A stretch of 64,000 nt of DNA from Mixophyes australis (lineage: Eukaryota > Chordata > Amphibia > Anura > Limnodynastidae). Below are positions 40,458-52,070 of the stretch, in pieces. Location of the stretch: contig JAVHZZ010000005.1 of NCBI GenBank assembly GCA_036250195.1, forward strand, positions 179,721,448 through 179,785,447, written 5' to 3'. The position numbers were made by a program, and so were the translations under genes. The notes under the pieces are model-generated. The model was not told where the DNA came from. It saw only the letters and a list, made by a program, of their open reading frames with translations, and made no database searches. How positions within the stretch are numbered: position 1 is the first letter of the stretch; every line of letters starts with the position of its first letter.

Positions 40458-41991
40458 ACCAGATGTGAACCTGATTTCTAAATAAATTTCACTTTGGTCA
40501 TTCTCACATTAAAGAAGTCTAACCATTTTTATATTTTGCACTCTATGGGGCTCTTGTAGAGTTGAACGCAATTTGAAGCCAGTATGCACATAAAATGCAG
40601 GTCGCAACGTTTTGTTGAGTTGCTCATATCTTAAGATAGTGTGTTAAAATATAGTTGCCTGAAGATACGTTAAAGTACTTAGAGATATGCTATAAAACCA
40701 AGCCTTCATGACCCCAAACGAAAACAGAGACCCCATGTTACTTTCTTTATATTGCCCCATCACACTATTGAACTTGGACTTTAAAATATTGTCCAGGATT
40801 ATGGCAAAACGTCTCCAGAATGTTTTGTCCTCTTTGTTAACTGAGCATCAACTGGGGTTTGTGCATGGCTGTCACTCGGTCAGAGGCATACGTACAGTGA
40901 TTGCATCCATATTGGCTTTCTCTATGGCTCTGGAATCTTTGAATAAGCTCCTTAGTCTCAACACCTATAAGGAATTTGACACTGTTTCATGGTCATTCAT
41001 ACATGTTGTTTTGTAAAGCAGGGAGTTTGGCGGTGATTTCATAGCTGTTATTAAATATTTTTATGACATTCCTACTGATTAATACTCTATTGGGTAGACC
41101 CCTGGGGATGACGAGAGGGACCAGAAGGGGCTGTGCCATGTCCTTTTTGTTTTTTAACTTGGCCCTGGATCCTATGCTAAGGGTCATAGAACAATGGCCC
41201 CTTCTATGAGGCATTCAGATTGACTCTATATGTACTAAGATCACTGGGTTTGCAGATGACATTTTGGTGCATATCTCTAATCTTGATTCCTCTTTGATCC
41301 CCTTGATGAGGAAAAAATTTAGCTGTTTAGTTCAGTGTCAGGTTTTGATGCAAACTATGTCAAATCTAAGGCTCTTGATCTGGGGAAGGGTCCAGTGAAA
41401 CCCTAATTGCCCACATGCTCTCACTTTGGTGGGCTAAAACATCCATACCTTATCTGGGCTTTTGAAAAACATGGCCACTGTATATAAACTTAACCTTGGC
41501 AGGGTCATCTCAAACCTAAAAACAGGAGTTGGCGGGCTGAGAACAGCCCAACCTCTCATATCTGGGTAGGGTGAACCAACTGAAGATGGTGTCCTTTCCC
41601 ATATTGTTATACCCCCTACAGATGCTGCCCCTGTTGCTAATGAAACGAGATGCACAATTCATTAATTACCTATTCCATAACTTCATCTGGAGGAAAAAAC
41701 GCCCCTGCATTAGCTTCATCCAATTCTAACAGCCCAAAGCTAATAGGTGCATTATTTTTTCTGATACAGTCCAGTAGAGTCATGCAGCACACTTACGTTA
41801 CCTGAGAGACTGGTTGACCAACAAAAGTGTATATACACATTCAGGCCTTTTTTCACCTTCATGACCAAGAACTCCCTTCTCATGTACTAGATAACCCACT
41901 TTTATTGTTGGTTAGAAAAATTTGGCATAGACTACAACACAAACTACACCTTAACCCCTATAAGTCCCTCCACACCCTTTTTCACTATCAA

Positions 41992-42048
41992 CATCATCAT
42001 CATCATCAACATTTATTTATATAGCGGCAGCAAATTTCGTAGCGCTTT
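41992..42048 (-). mobile_element. L2 3' tail fragment inside the LINE
   Basis: (ATC)n followed by AACATTTATTTATATAGCGG and CAGCAAATTTCGTAGCGC is the reversed L2 3' end; LINE coding similarity continues on both sides. Confidence 0.75.
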
Positions 42049-42449
42049 TCGCTAACATTTCTGTGTTTCCTGATGCTGATTGGGATAATCCCCTTAATGA
42101 CCTACTGTTATCAACCCCCTCCCGTCCTCCAAAGATAGCGATCTCTATACACTATACTTTACTAAGAACTATTATAGACCATGCCAAAATTAAAACTGGT
42201 TTGAGTTAGTGGTTGAGCCATTTTCCTTAACTGAATGAAGCTGTCTTACTCCAGACTTTAGACTCCTCTGTTAGACTCCGTTCTGCCGGCACTTATGTAG
42301 AGATTTTTCTCAAAATTTTTCATAGAGGCTACCTTTCGCCCCAGCATAGATATGTAATAGGTCTCTCTGATAGCTCGGCCTGCCCCAAACATGGTGTACC
42401 CCAGGCAGACGTGTTCCATTGGTTTTGGGCTTGTCCTGTTATTCGGGGC

Positions 42450-43257
42450 TGTCACACGCCGGTCCCATGGACAAGTACCGGCGTTGTTACCTTCCTCCTG
42501 TAAGCGGTGATCAAGCTTACTAACTTCATTATCGAGGCATCATCTGTATTGGTTCTGCGCATGTGCTACCTATTACACTCGCTTATGACCTCCTACCTGT
42601 TCCCATTGGTTCTAAGCATTTTGGAGCACTATTTAAACCTCCCATTGATCCTCTGTCCAGTGCCTGTTCTTTAAGTTACTCTCTCTCAGTAGGATTTGGC
42701 TTCCTTTGGTCTGACTCACCTGTTGTTTGCTTGTACGTTCTGGATCAGCTGTACTCTTCTCTGCTGCTGCCATTAATGAACTGCCTGTTGCACCTGTACT
42801 CATCGCTGCTGCTCGGAATCACCATCTACTGATCAGCTAGCTCAATACCACCGCTGCCTCTCCATTAGGACTGCCGCTGTACCAGTAACTCACCCGTTGC
42901 TCTGAATCATCGTGCACGGATCAGCTAAGTTCTATTGCTCCGTTACTTCCATATATTGAACTGTTGCTAATGAACTGCCTGTCGCACCTGTACTCATCGC
43001 TGAGCCAGGGGCTATCAAGCTTGTGTATCCAGGGTCTCTCTGACCACCTGTACTAACCCATTGTTTCAAGCTCCACTATTACTCTGCCAGCATTCATTCA
43101 GGAGACCGCGACCTGCGGGATAGGAGCAGCGAAATCCATACCCTCTTGTGGGGGTCACTGGTGAAAACCTCCTACTCGTTAGACTCTGCACTCTTGAGTG
43201 AGTTCTACCTTTTGGCAGAGACAAGGGATCCACTAAATATTATTCAGATTTGTGACA
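42450..43257 (+). mobile_element. Solo LTR (808 bp), 5-bp duplication GGGGC
   Basis: Begins TGTCACACGCC and ends GATTTGTGACA, with GGGGC on both sides (42445-42449, 43258-43262). A TATTTAAA near 42630 may be its TATA box. It sits inside the C-terminal LINE coding sequence, which reads on after it. Its 3' part resembles the LTR end at 53370-53580. Confidence 0.93.
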
Positions 43258-43627
43258 GGGGCTTCTGGCTCCACGTGTAGAGAATTGCAATGGAGGAACT
43301 GGTCAATTACCTGCCTTTACACCAGAATGGGCTATCCTGGGAGTTTTGCCTCAACATTCAAGAACTTCCAAAGGAAGCAAGAAGTTGCTACTGGCAATTT
43401 CAGCGGCAGCGAGAAAGTGCGTTCTCCACATGTGGACCCAGAGCTCTCCTCCCATGTTTTATCTTTTTCAAGATAAAATGTTTTCTATTCTGCTGATGGA
43501 TTGGTTGGAAGCATCCCTTCAGAAGGAAAAGCTGACAGCCATATTTTTTGAAACCTGGTAAAGGTATATTGCCACATTACCTACACCTCTAGGGAACAAT
43601 TTCGGGGGTGTTTTTGCTAGACACTAT

Positions 43628-43790
43628 GGGCCTTATTCATTAAGGATCTTAACTTGAGAAACTTCTTATTTCAGTCTCCTGGACAAAACCATGTTACAAT
43701 GCAAGGGGTGCAAATTAGTATTCTGTTTTGCACATAAGTTAAATACTGACTGTTTTTTCATGTAGCACACAAATACGGTATGGTATGGTA
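43628..43790. mobile_element. MITE of the GGGCCTGATTCATTAA family, half copy
   Basis: Starts GGGCCTTATTCATTAAGG and carries AATGCAAGGGGTGCAAATTA and AGCACACAAATAC, then loses similarity; the right end is missing. Confidence 0.75.
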
Positions 43791-43799
43791 TGAAACTAG

Positions 43800-45020
43800 A
43801 GTACCTCATTTTTATTTCCTGACTTACAAATTGAAATAATATTTGAATTTCAGAATAATTATTTATGCTAGATGGCGTAGCTGTACTTGATCTGTACTAG
43901 TGTCTCTTTCTTTAAATGTATGTACCCATAAGGAATCTACAATGTCATAGTCTTCACAGATTATATATTTTCCCACTAGGCAGGTCTTTAACAGGTTTTT
44001 ACATATACACATATCCATGTACTGGGGAATCTGCAGGCTTAGGCTACAGACAGGGTTATGTCTGCACGTTCTTCCACACGCACAACACAGAAACACAGGT
44101 GGAGCACCTGGGTGTAATTTATTAAGGGAACAGCTAGTGTAGTGCTTGGGAGGAAGTTTAAATAGCTAGACTTGTGCTATAGGTAGTGCGACCGATGTCA
44201 GTGAGTGGGCAGTGTCCAGTGAAGGGACTATCTGTCTAGTTAGCGTTAGGGTTGCATGAACTTGTAAATATTTTTAGTGTGATTGTTGAAACTACCACAG
44301 TAGCTGTTCATTCCATCTTGACAAGCCTGATTAAAACAGCAAAATGATTCAGCAAACCTGTCAGCAACATGTGTTTGACATGCCTTTCACACCTGTTACA
44401 AATAAACGAACGTTACTGGCTAAGTTTACTAACTTGTGGATTAACCTTCTTCTCACATTCCGCTAACACCTATTACAGACATTGGCCCATACAGTATGTT
44501 CTGCCAATATGTTATAGCAATTGTAATGGAGTGCCAAGCTCAAGCGCAACCATGTCCATTTGACATTTCAAAGGTGATTTTCTGTTGTATCACTTGCACC
44601 AGCTACAGGTCGGGTGTAAGAGCTAATTACTACTGATGACAGTTGTGTATGCACGCTAGGACATATGTTTGCAATCAGAAGCAACTTGAAAAATGCATTT
44701 CATGTACAGCAGATATTGATAATATTCTGCTAAATATATTTTGGGGGGGGGGGCTTAAATGTTTTGTCATTAATGACTATATTATTAACAGGTGACACTA
44801 ATAAAAAAAATTGTGTTCTTTTATATTCTACATTTGACATGGACGTATCCTGCAGTGTGCTGCCGTGCAGAGCAGAGCATACCTAGACCCATATTCAACA
44901 AGAAACGTTTCTTCAGATCTGCTCCTTGTTGAATACAGACGTGTGTATGCCCAATTTACGTACGTTTTTTAAAGCACGCAATTTATGTTAATTTTACATG
45001 CATTAATCAATCAGGCCCAC
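43800..45020. other. Spacer, no recognised gene
   Basis: There is a G9-10 run near 44746 and a short inverted motif CATATTCAACAAGAAACG / GCTCCTTGTTGAATACAG at 44890-44937. I could not assign the rest. Short frames here show no conservation I recognise. Confidence 0.4.
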
Positions 45021-45029
45021 TGTGGTCTT

Positions 45030-45460
45030 CCAAATTCACTGCCCAGTCATGATTTCATCAAACCAAGTTTCAAATATACCTACTACATCATCATTCTCCT
45101 TCATCATTCATTTTCATTCCTTTCTTTATAAGACTCCTAGCATTTGTTACTAAATAGTAATATAACATTTGTACTACCACTTTTATTTTATCTTACTTCT
45201 TCAAAACCCTCTATCAGTTCCTTCCCAAAAATCTTTTGACCAAGCCCTGTTTTCTATGTACACTATCTTACATACTATTTCTGTCACCATCCTCCCCCAG
45301 ATTCTATTTTAAAATCTCTTCCAGTACTGCTGCTTCCCCCTCATTGAAGTACAGCCCATCCCTACTGCAGAGCCTGTAAGCAATAGTGTGAAATCAGCTG
45401 ATTTCTCCATAAACCCAAAACCTTTCTTCCCATAATAACTTCCCAGACACTTACAGTTGT
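45030..45460 (-). pseudogene. CR1-type LINE, endonuclease N-terminus
   Basis: On the minus strand one frame reads LVTNARSLIKKGMKMN near 45140-45180 and IFETWFDEIMTGQ near 45040-45080. NARSLxxK and I(T)ETWxDE are the first two blocks of the CR1 apurinic endonuclease. Sequence upstream on that strand (to 45460) would be the 5' region. The rest of ORF2 is absent. Confidence 0.65.
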
Positions 45461-45490
45461 GACCAAAAATATTGGTACTTTTTTCAAATA

Positions 45491-46021
45491 ATACCCCATT
45501 CATACTGCGCCAAAATCCCGGGTTTTTACCGGGGCGAGCTCAAACGACCCGGGTCTTGGTGCAGTATGAATGGTACAAGTCAAAAATCCCGGGTCTAAAA
45601 ACCCGGGTCTTCAACCCGGGATTTATCGAGGGGTAATTCCCGGGTTCGGATCCGGGTTGCCTGCACTATGAATGATGCAACCCGGGTTTTTCAACCCGGG
45701 TTGCACAGAAAACAAGCTGATTGGCTGTCTGCCTGTCTAATGTGATGAACAATCACCACCCACTTTGCATCATCTTTATGCGTCAAAAAACCAGTCACCT
45801 TTCAATGACATCACCATTTTTCAGCCAATGAAAACAGCTCTGGTGATGACTCCCACAAATTGCCAGGGCAAAGACTTGTGCAGTATGGGGTCAACCCGGG
45901 AAATTCCCGGGTCCGAGGTGCAGTATGAATGGTGTTTCTGAGCTGGGACGCTCCGAGCCCCAGCAAAAACCCGGCTTGAAAAACCCGGGATATTGCCGGG
46001 GCGGCAGTATGAAAGCGGTAT
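45491..46021. mobile_element. CCCGGG-rich non-autonomous DNA element (531 bp)
   Basis: Ends are ATACCCCATTCATACTGC and, reversed, ATACCGCTTTCATACTGC. AAATA flanks both sides (45486-45490, 46022-46026). It contains eleven CCCGGG hexamers, many as AACCCGGGTT, and repeats of TGCAGTATGAATGGT. No coding sequence; superfamily unknown. Confidence 0.88.
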
Positions 46022-47079
46022 AAATAAAAATTTCCCCTAAACATTAGTTGAAATTAACAACAGTATTTGGTCTCCACAATTCTTTTTATGATAATATTAC
46101 AGAAGACTTGTTTTTTTATTCTGAATTTAATACTGTATATCTTTTAAATCAGAAAATGAAAATAAATGGAATTAACAAAATTAATACTAGCACAGCATTT
46201 GATGAAAATAACTGAAATCAACTCTTCTTATTACCATGGATGAGCTATATGCCCCTCTCTACTGGCAGTTTAGTCAACTGTTCTTGTGCGGTGCTCCAGT
46301 TCTCCCAGATTTCAAGGGTGCATTTTTACAACTGCTGTTTTCATGCATCTCATTGCTAGCTACTTTAGAACGGTCATTGCTGGAAGATCCATGACCTTTG
46401 ATGAACACACATCTTTCTGACACTGAGTTCAACATTGCACTCCAAAATAGCCTGTTAATCTCCATATCTCATGATGACATACACACGTTCAAGACACCTA
46501 ATGCCAGATCCAGCACAGCAACCCCAAATCCTCATTGACCTCATCCATGTTTGACTGTAGGGAAGGTGTCCTTTTCGTATAAAGAATCAGTTTGCTTTCT
46601 GTAAACATAGGGATGATTTGCTTTACCAAAAAAGCCCTAATTTAGTTTCATCCACAGGACATTCTTCCAGGAGGAATATGGCTTTTTCTGGAGTGTTTTG
46701 GTAAATTCTACTTGGGCTTTTTTATTTCTCTCTTTCAGAAGTTGGACCCTCAAGGGCCTCTTACCATATAACCACCGTTCATTGAGTTAGCCACAGATGG
46801 TACGTGTTGAAACTAGGGATGTGCACCGGCGACTTTTGGTGTCTCGTGTTTTGTGTTTTGGATTCGGATTTTCGTGATGTTTTGGGTTCGGATTTGTTTC
46901 GCAAAACACCTGCCGAAAGGTTTTGGTTCGGATTTAAGATTTTGGATTTGGATTTTTTTTTAAAAAAGCATAAAAAGTTCAAAAACCAAGTTTTTGGGCT
47001 TATTTTCACTCCTACGCTATTATTAACCTAAATAACATTCAATAACAAGCATTTCCACTAATTTACAGTGTATTCTGAA

Positions 47080-47780
47080 CACCTCACAATATAGTTATTA
47101 GTCCAAAACGTTGCAACGAGGTATCTTTCTGGACTGCGTAGAGGAGTGGTCACCACAATATATATAATAAGAAAACCATCAACTGGTATGAATCGCACCG
47201 AATAATGTACCTGGACTGCGTAGAGGAGTGGGTCACCACAATATAATAAGAAAACCATCAACTGGTCTGAATCGCACCAAAAAATGTACCTGGACTGCGT
47301 AGAGGAGTGGGTCACCACAATATAAATTAAAAACCCTGAACTTGTATGAATCGCACCAATAACTGTATCTGGACTGCGTAGAGGAGTGGTCACCACAATA
47401 TATATAATAAGAAAACCATCAACTGGTCTGAATCGCACCAAAAAATGTACCTGGACTGCGTAGAGGAGTGGGTCACCACAATATAAATTAAAAACCCTGA
47501 ACTTGTATGAATCGCACCAATAACTGTATCTGGACTGCGTAGAGGAGTGGTCACCACAATATATATAATAAGAAAACCATCAACTGGTCTGAATCGCACC
47601 AAAAAATGTACCTGGACTGCGGAGAGGAGTGGGTCACCACAATATAAATTAAAAACCCTGAACTTGTATGAATCGCACCAATAAATGTATCTGGACTGCG
47701 TAGAGGAGTGGTCCCTACAATATAATTAAAAAACCCTCCACGGGTCTGAATTCCAAAAAAAAAGCATCTGGACTGCGTAG
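47080..47780. repeat. Tandem array in the second hAT, about 80-bp units
   Basis: Roughly eight units contain CTGGACTGCGTAGAGGAGTG and GTCACCACAATATA. Two flanking variants (ATAAGAAAACCATCAACTGG and AAATTAAAAACCCTGAACTT) alternate, again a higher-order pattern. Confidence 0.92.
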
Positions 47781-48189
47781 TGGAGTGGCCCCGGTACTCA
47801 ATTTGGTACCGGGGCCACAATACCTCCTCCAACCATGGTACAGAGCATTCATCATTGAGATCCCATCAAGTATGTTAAAGACAGACAGGGTCGAAGTGTT
47901 ATTGGTTGACTTTGTAAACCAAAAAACTGTCCCTGTTGCACATAGTCGTGCAATGAAGAGTGACTTTTTCATTTAAAGGCTCCATCTTTCAAGTGTAGTG
48001 TTTGTAAGTCATATTATACTTTTGGTAAAATTTGTTTAATTTGTTTAATTTGTTCCTCTTTATGGTAACTACTAATAGAATTAAAGTATTAAATAGAAGC
48101 GGCAGTTCCTCTTTATGGGAATTAGTAATAGAATTAAAGTATTAAATAGAATTAAAGTATTAAATAGAGTGGTATAGAGTGGTAGTGTG

Positions 48190-48615
48190 GTATAGAGTGG
48201 TCCCCACAATATAATAATAAAACCCTCAACTGGTCAGAATTCCACCAAACAAGTATCTGGACTGCGTAGTGGGGTGGCCCTGGTACACAATTTGATACCG
48301 GGGCCACAATAAAATAAATACACCCTCAACTGGTCAGAATTCCACCAAACAAGTATCTGGACTTCGTAGTGGGGTGGCCCCGGTACCAGATTTGATACCG
48401 GGGCCACAATAAAATAAATACACCCTCAACTGGTCAGAATTCCACCAAACAAGTATCTGGACTGCGTAGTGGGGTGGCCCCGGTACCAATTTGATACCGG
48501 GGCCACAATAAAATAAATACACCCTCAACTGGTCTGAATTCCACCAAACAAGTATCTGGACTGCGTAGTGGGGTGGCCCCGGTACCCAATTTGATACCGG
48601 GGCCACAATACCTCC
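48190..48615. repeat. Second array in the same hAT, about 90-bp units
   Basis: Four to five units contain CACCAAACAAGTATCTGGAC, GTAGTGGGGTGGCCCCGGTA and GATACCGGGGCCACAATA. GGCCCCGGTAC and GTACCGGGGCC make an inverted repeat in each unit. Related to the array at 47080 through the TCTGGACTGCGTAG core. Confidence 0.92.
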
Positions 48616-48702
48616 TCCAAGTTCCAAGTGTAGTGTTTATAACATCTTAACACTACACTAATTCTAGCACGTCGAAACCTCTTGTTTTAAATAATGACAG
48701 GG

Positions 48703-49414
48703 TGTCACGAGCCGCGGCGGTACTCACAGTCGCCGCGGCTCGCATCCTGCCTGCCCCAGCGTCCCGGCCGTCACCATGACGACCGGGACGTCACTTCCTC
48801 CTAACTCCCGACCGTTGCTGAGGCAACGGCCGGACGCCCAGCACTGTAGCGCCGCGTGCGCAGGAAGATCTAATAGCCTGCTGGCTATTAGACTGTGATT
48901 TTTTTCATTAGTCAGCTCCTGAAAGTATTTTCAGAGCTAGACTCTGATTGGCTCATCTGTACATTTAAGGCAGTGAGGTCTGCAGCCTCACTGCCGGTTA
49001 TAGCGTTCTGTCCTCAGTCCTGCTGCCTGCTTGTACTATCCGTTTAGAATCCTGCTACCTTAGATTTGACCACCCATGTTTGACCCATGCTTGTTATTGG
49101 ACCTGTGACCCTTCTCTTCTGACATTGACCTTTTGCCTGGAATTCGGATTTTGCTTCTCTGCCTGTGAGTTTGACCCTCCGACGTGCCCTTGGATATTGC
49201 ATCTGTGCCTGTGACCTTTGGAACTTGGATTCCTCTTATACTACAGTCCACCAATCACTCCACTTCTGGGAAACTCCTTCAAGTCAGTATACGCTACTCG
49301 ACCCTCGGTCGGCCCGCAGCCCAGTGTGTCCCCATCACTAGGAGCTCCAGCGAACACCTGGCCTTCTGAGTAGTTCCCGAGTTTCACTGTACTGTCTTGG
49401 GAGTTCGTAAAACA
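48703..49414 (+). mobile_element. Solo LTR (712 bp) with 5-bp duplication CAGGG
   Basis: Begins TGTCACGAGCCGCGGCGG and ends GTTCGTAAAACA; CAGGG flanks both sides (48698-48702, 49415-49419). The left end folds back on itself (GAGCCGCGGCG / CGCCGCGGCTC). Clusters of TTTGACC/TGTGACC-type short motifs follow, as in gypsy-type LTRs. No internal coding sequence adjoins it. Confidence 0.82.
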
Positions 49415-49717
49415 CAGGGCATTTAACTTTTGATTTAATTTATTGAATTTGTTGGCATTTTCTTTTACTTTTTGAACAAAGCAAACGACTGTTGAATGGT
49501 CACATAATGCCCAAAAAATAGTTTCAAGATGGAATTGTCCTTGGGCCCTCCCACCCACCTTTATGTTGTTGAAATAGGACATGCACACTTTAACAAACCA
49601 ATCATTTCAGCGACAGGGCCTACCAAACAGCTGTGGCTGAAATGATTGGTTTGTTTGGGCCCCCACACCAAAAAAACAATTAATCTCTCCCTGAAACAGG
49701 GAGAGATGAAACAGGCT

Positions 49718-50098
49718 CTACTGAGGAAAGATGTCGTCCTCATCCTCAACCTCTGATTCCTCTCCCCCTACAGTGTGTACTTCCTCCTCCTCACACATTA
49801 TCAATTCGTCCCCGCTGGACTCCACAACCACAGGTCCCTCTGTACTATCTGGAGGGCAGTGCTGTACTTCATTGAGGAATTGATTATTCATTTTTATAAA
49901 CATCATTTTTTCAACGTTGTGAGGAAGCAACCTCTTTCTCCGCTCACTGACCAGGTTCCCCGCTGCACTAAAAACTCTTTCCGAGTACACACTGGAGGGG
50001 GGACAACTCAGGTAAAATAGAGACAGTTTGTACAGGGGCTTCCAAACTTCCTTTTGGAGTTCTTCCACGTCACTACCTCTAGTTAATTTAGATTGCAA
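49718..50098 (-). pseudogene. C-terminus of the second hAT transposase
   Basis: The frame contains EVWKPLYKLSLFYLSCPPSS, VYSERVFSAAGNLVSERRKR and LLPHNVEKMMFIKMN, almost the same as residues 900-954 of the intact transposase, and an acidic tail. The hAT dimerisation region and its SER glutamate are intact, but the catalytic core upstream is absent. Confidence 0.93.
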
Positions 50099-50362
50099 GG
50101 CTTGTAAATACTTTGAAGATAAAAAAAGCAGGCTGCACAGACTGTGGAGCTAGAAAGTGAAATTAAATGGACCACGTTACTTTGGTGGCTATCTATGCCC
50201 CCCCCCTTCCCCCCCCTGCCCTACACTTGTAGTTGAATATAAAAAAGCAGCCTGCATAGACTGTAGAACTAGAAATTCAAATATACAAAGAAATGGACAA
50301 AGGAAGTTTGGTATCTGTCTGCATCAGATCCCCTCTCCACTAGGAGTAAAATAAAAAACTAT

Positions 50363-51078
50363 TCAGCCGTTATATAATCTAGAATATAAATAGAAATTGA
50401 GAAAGGCAATTTGGTATCTGTCTGCATCATAATCATCAACATCCTCCTCAGCGCCAGCTACATCAATATCCTCCTCCCGGTGTACAACATTCACACCTTC
50501 ATTAGCCAAATCTGTAACTGGACTGTGGGTGATCCTTCCAGCATATGCAGAGGGAGTGCTGCAAATGCTGGATGGAGTCACCTCTTCCCGTACAGTGATG
50601 GGAAGGTCAGGGTTCACAACCAACAACACCCTTGGATTCGCCTTGGGGATTTGTGATGTCATCTGTTTAGAAGGCAGAGTTCTTTGCTGTTTTGTTGTTG
50701 TTGCTGACAGCATAACTCTCTTAATTTTTTTGTAGGGGGAGGAGGAGGAGGGCTTAGATCCTTGGGTGAAGCTGGACCACTAGTCATGAACACGGGCCAG
50801 GACCTAAGCCGTTCCTTGCCACTCCGTGTCGTAAATGGCATATTGGCAACTTTACGTTTCTCCGCTGATGATTTTAAGTTTCTCTTTTTGCTACTTTTAC
50901 TTAACTTGGGCTTTTTGGATTTTACATGCCCTGTACTAGGAGATTGGGCATCGGGCTTGGAAGACGACGTTGATGGCATTTCATCGTCTATGTCATGACT
51001 AGTGGCAGCAGCTTCAGCATTAGGAGGAAGTGGGTCTGGATCTTTCCCTACTTTATCCTCCAAATTTTTGGTCTCCAT
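50363..51078 (-). pseudogene. N-terminus of the second hAT transposase, frameshifted
   Basis: From the ATG at 51078 the frame runs METKNLEDKVGKDPDP to a stop at 50659 and includes NMPFTTRSGKERLRSWP, equivalent to residues 75-91 (SMPFYTRSGKERMRPSP) of the intact protein. A second frame (50713-50363) continues with an acidic segment (EEDIDVAGAEEDVDDYDAD) like residues 170-200. The BED finger and catalytic core are deleted. Between 50100 and 50400 two imperfect copies of a roughly 110-bp sequence with a C-rich run lie at the deletion junction. Confidence 0.85.
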
Positions 51079-51099
51079 TATATGTAGCACAAGATACTG

Positions 51100-52010
51100 C
51101 TGAATGTGTGAACTTGGTAATATTGCAGACAGTACTAATGGACTTATACTGCTGGATTCGTTTTGCAAATTTAGTTATAATTTTTTTTATTTTTTTTTAT
51201 TTTTTTTGTGTGTTTTTATAACTTTTTTTTTATTTTTTAAAAACTTGGGAATAATGGGTAAATAACTATGCCCTTAGAAGCACAGAGCACAGGACACAGG
51301 ACCACTCGACCACTGGACTGAACAGGACACAGCACAGGACCCAGCAGCACCACTGAACTCAAAATTGACAGAGCACAGCACACAGCACCACTGGACTTTT
51401 ACTGTTGAATGTGTGAACTTGGTAATATTGCAGTACCAATGGGCTTATACTGCAGGATTGGTTTTGCAAATTTTGTTGTAATTAAAAAAAAAATTAATTA
51501 TTTTTTTGTATTTTTTTTATAACTTTTTTTTAATTTTTTTAACACTTGGGAATAATGGGGAAATAACTATGCCCTTAGAAGCACAGAGCACAGGACACAG
51601 GACCACTCGACCACTGGACTGAACAGGACACAGCACAGGACCCAGCAGCACCACTGAACTCAAAATTGACAGAGCACAGCACACAGCACCACTGGACTTT
51701 TACTGTTGAATGTGTGAACTTGGTAATATTGCAGTACCAATGGGCTTATACGGCAGGATTGGTTTTGCAAATTTTGTTGTAATTAATTTTTTTTGTAATT
51801 ATTATTTTGCATTTTTTTTTATAACTTTTTTTTATTTTTTAAAACACTTGGGAATAATGGGGAAATAACTATGCCCTTAGAAGCACAGAGCACAGGACAC
51901 AGCACCACTGGACTGAACAGGACACAGCACAGGACCCAGCAGCACCACTGAACTCAAAATTGACAGAGCACAGCACACAGCACCACTGGACTGATACTGC
52001 AGAACACAGC
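51100..52010. repeat. 5' tandem array of the second hAT, about 301-305-bp units
   Basis: GAATGTGTGAACTTGGTAAT recurs at 51102, 51407 and 51708, with a further partial unit after. Each unit holds an A/T tract, GGGAATAATGG, AAGCACAGAGCACAGGACAC and CAGCACCACTGAACTCAAAA. The array begins just upstream of the transposase ATG, the same position as the 100-bp array in the other hAT, but the sequences are unrelated. Confidence 0.93.
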
Positions 52011-52070
52011 ACAGCACAGCACAGCACAGCACAGAACTAAACAGCACAGCACAGAACTAAACAGCACAGC
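52000..52070 (+). repeat. (ACAGC)n stretch
   Basis: About a dozen ACAGC-type pentamers interspersed with AGAACTAA; part of the hAT 5' region. Confidence 0.85.

Larger units (their letters stand above)
38260..41200 (+). repeat. Segmental duplication X, copy 2
   Basis: Partner of 2865-6825. It lacks the inverted SINE block of copy 1, and a deletion at about 39315 removed the right end of the LTR. Confidence 0.85.
40705..43625 (+). pseudogene. Tx1/L1-type LINE ORF2 (RT to C-terminus), split by a solo LTR
   Basis: This is the longest LINE remnant in the window. The order is YCPITLLNLDFKILSRIMAK and LTEHQLGFVHG (RT, 40735-40870), YKEFDTVSWSFIHVV (40970-41015), REFGGDFIAVIKYFYD (41020-41075), a WVCR/ADDI-like region (41240-41270), then LNLGRVISNLKT- and QLKMVSFPILLYPLQMLPLL-like sequence (41485-41640). 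The C-terminal region has FLKIFHRGYLSPQHRYV and the cysteine motif CPKHGVPQADVFHWFWACPV (42310-42440). After the LTR it resumes with EELVNYLPLH, DKMFSILLMDWLEASLQKEK and a terminal ETW-x-RYIATLPTPL (43290-43590). Many stops and frame changes show it is dead. Confidence 0.88.

Noticed and set aside
47058..47832. Repeated VRFRPVDGFLIIYIV-type frames on the minus strand
   Set aside because: They follow the roughly 80-bp array of the second hAT and have no independent domain.
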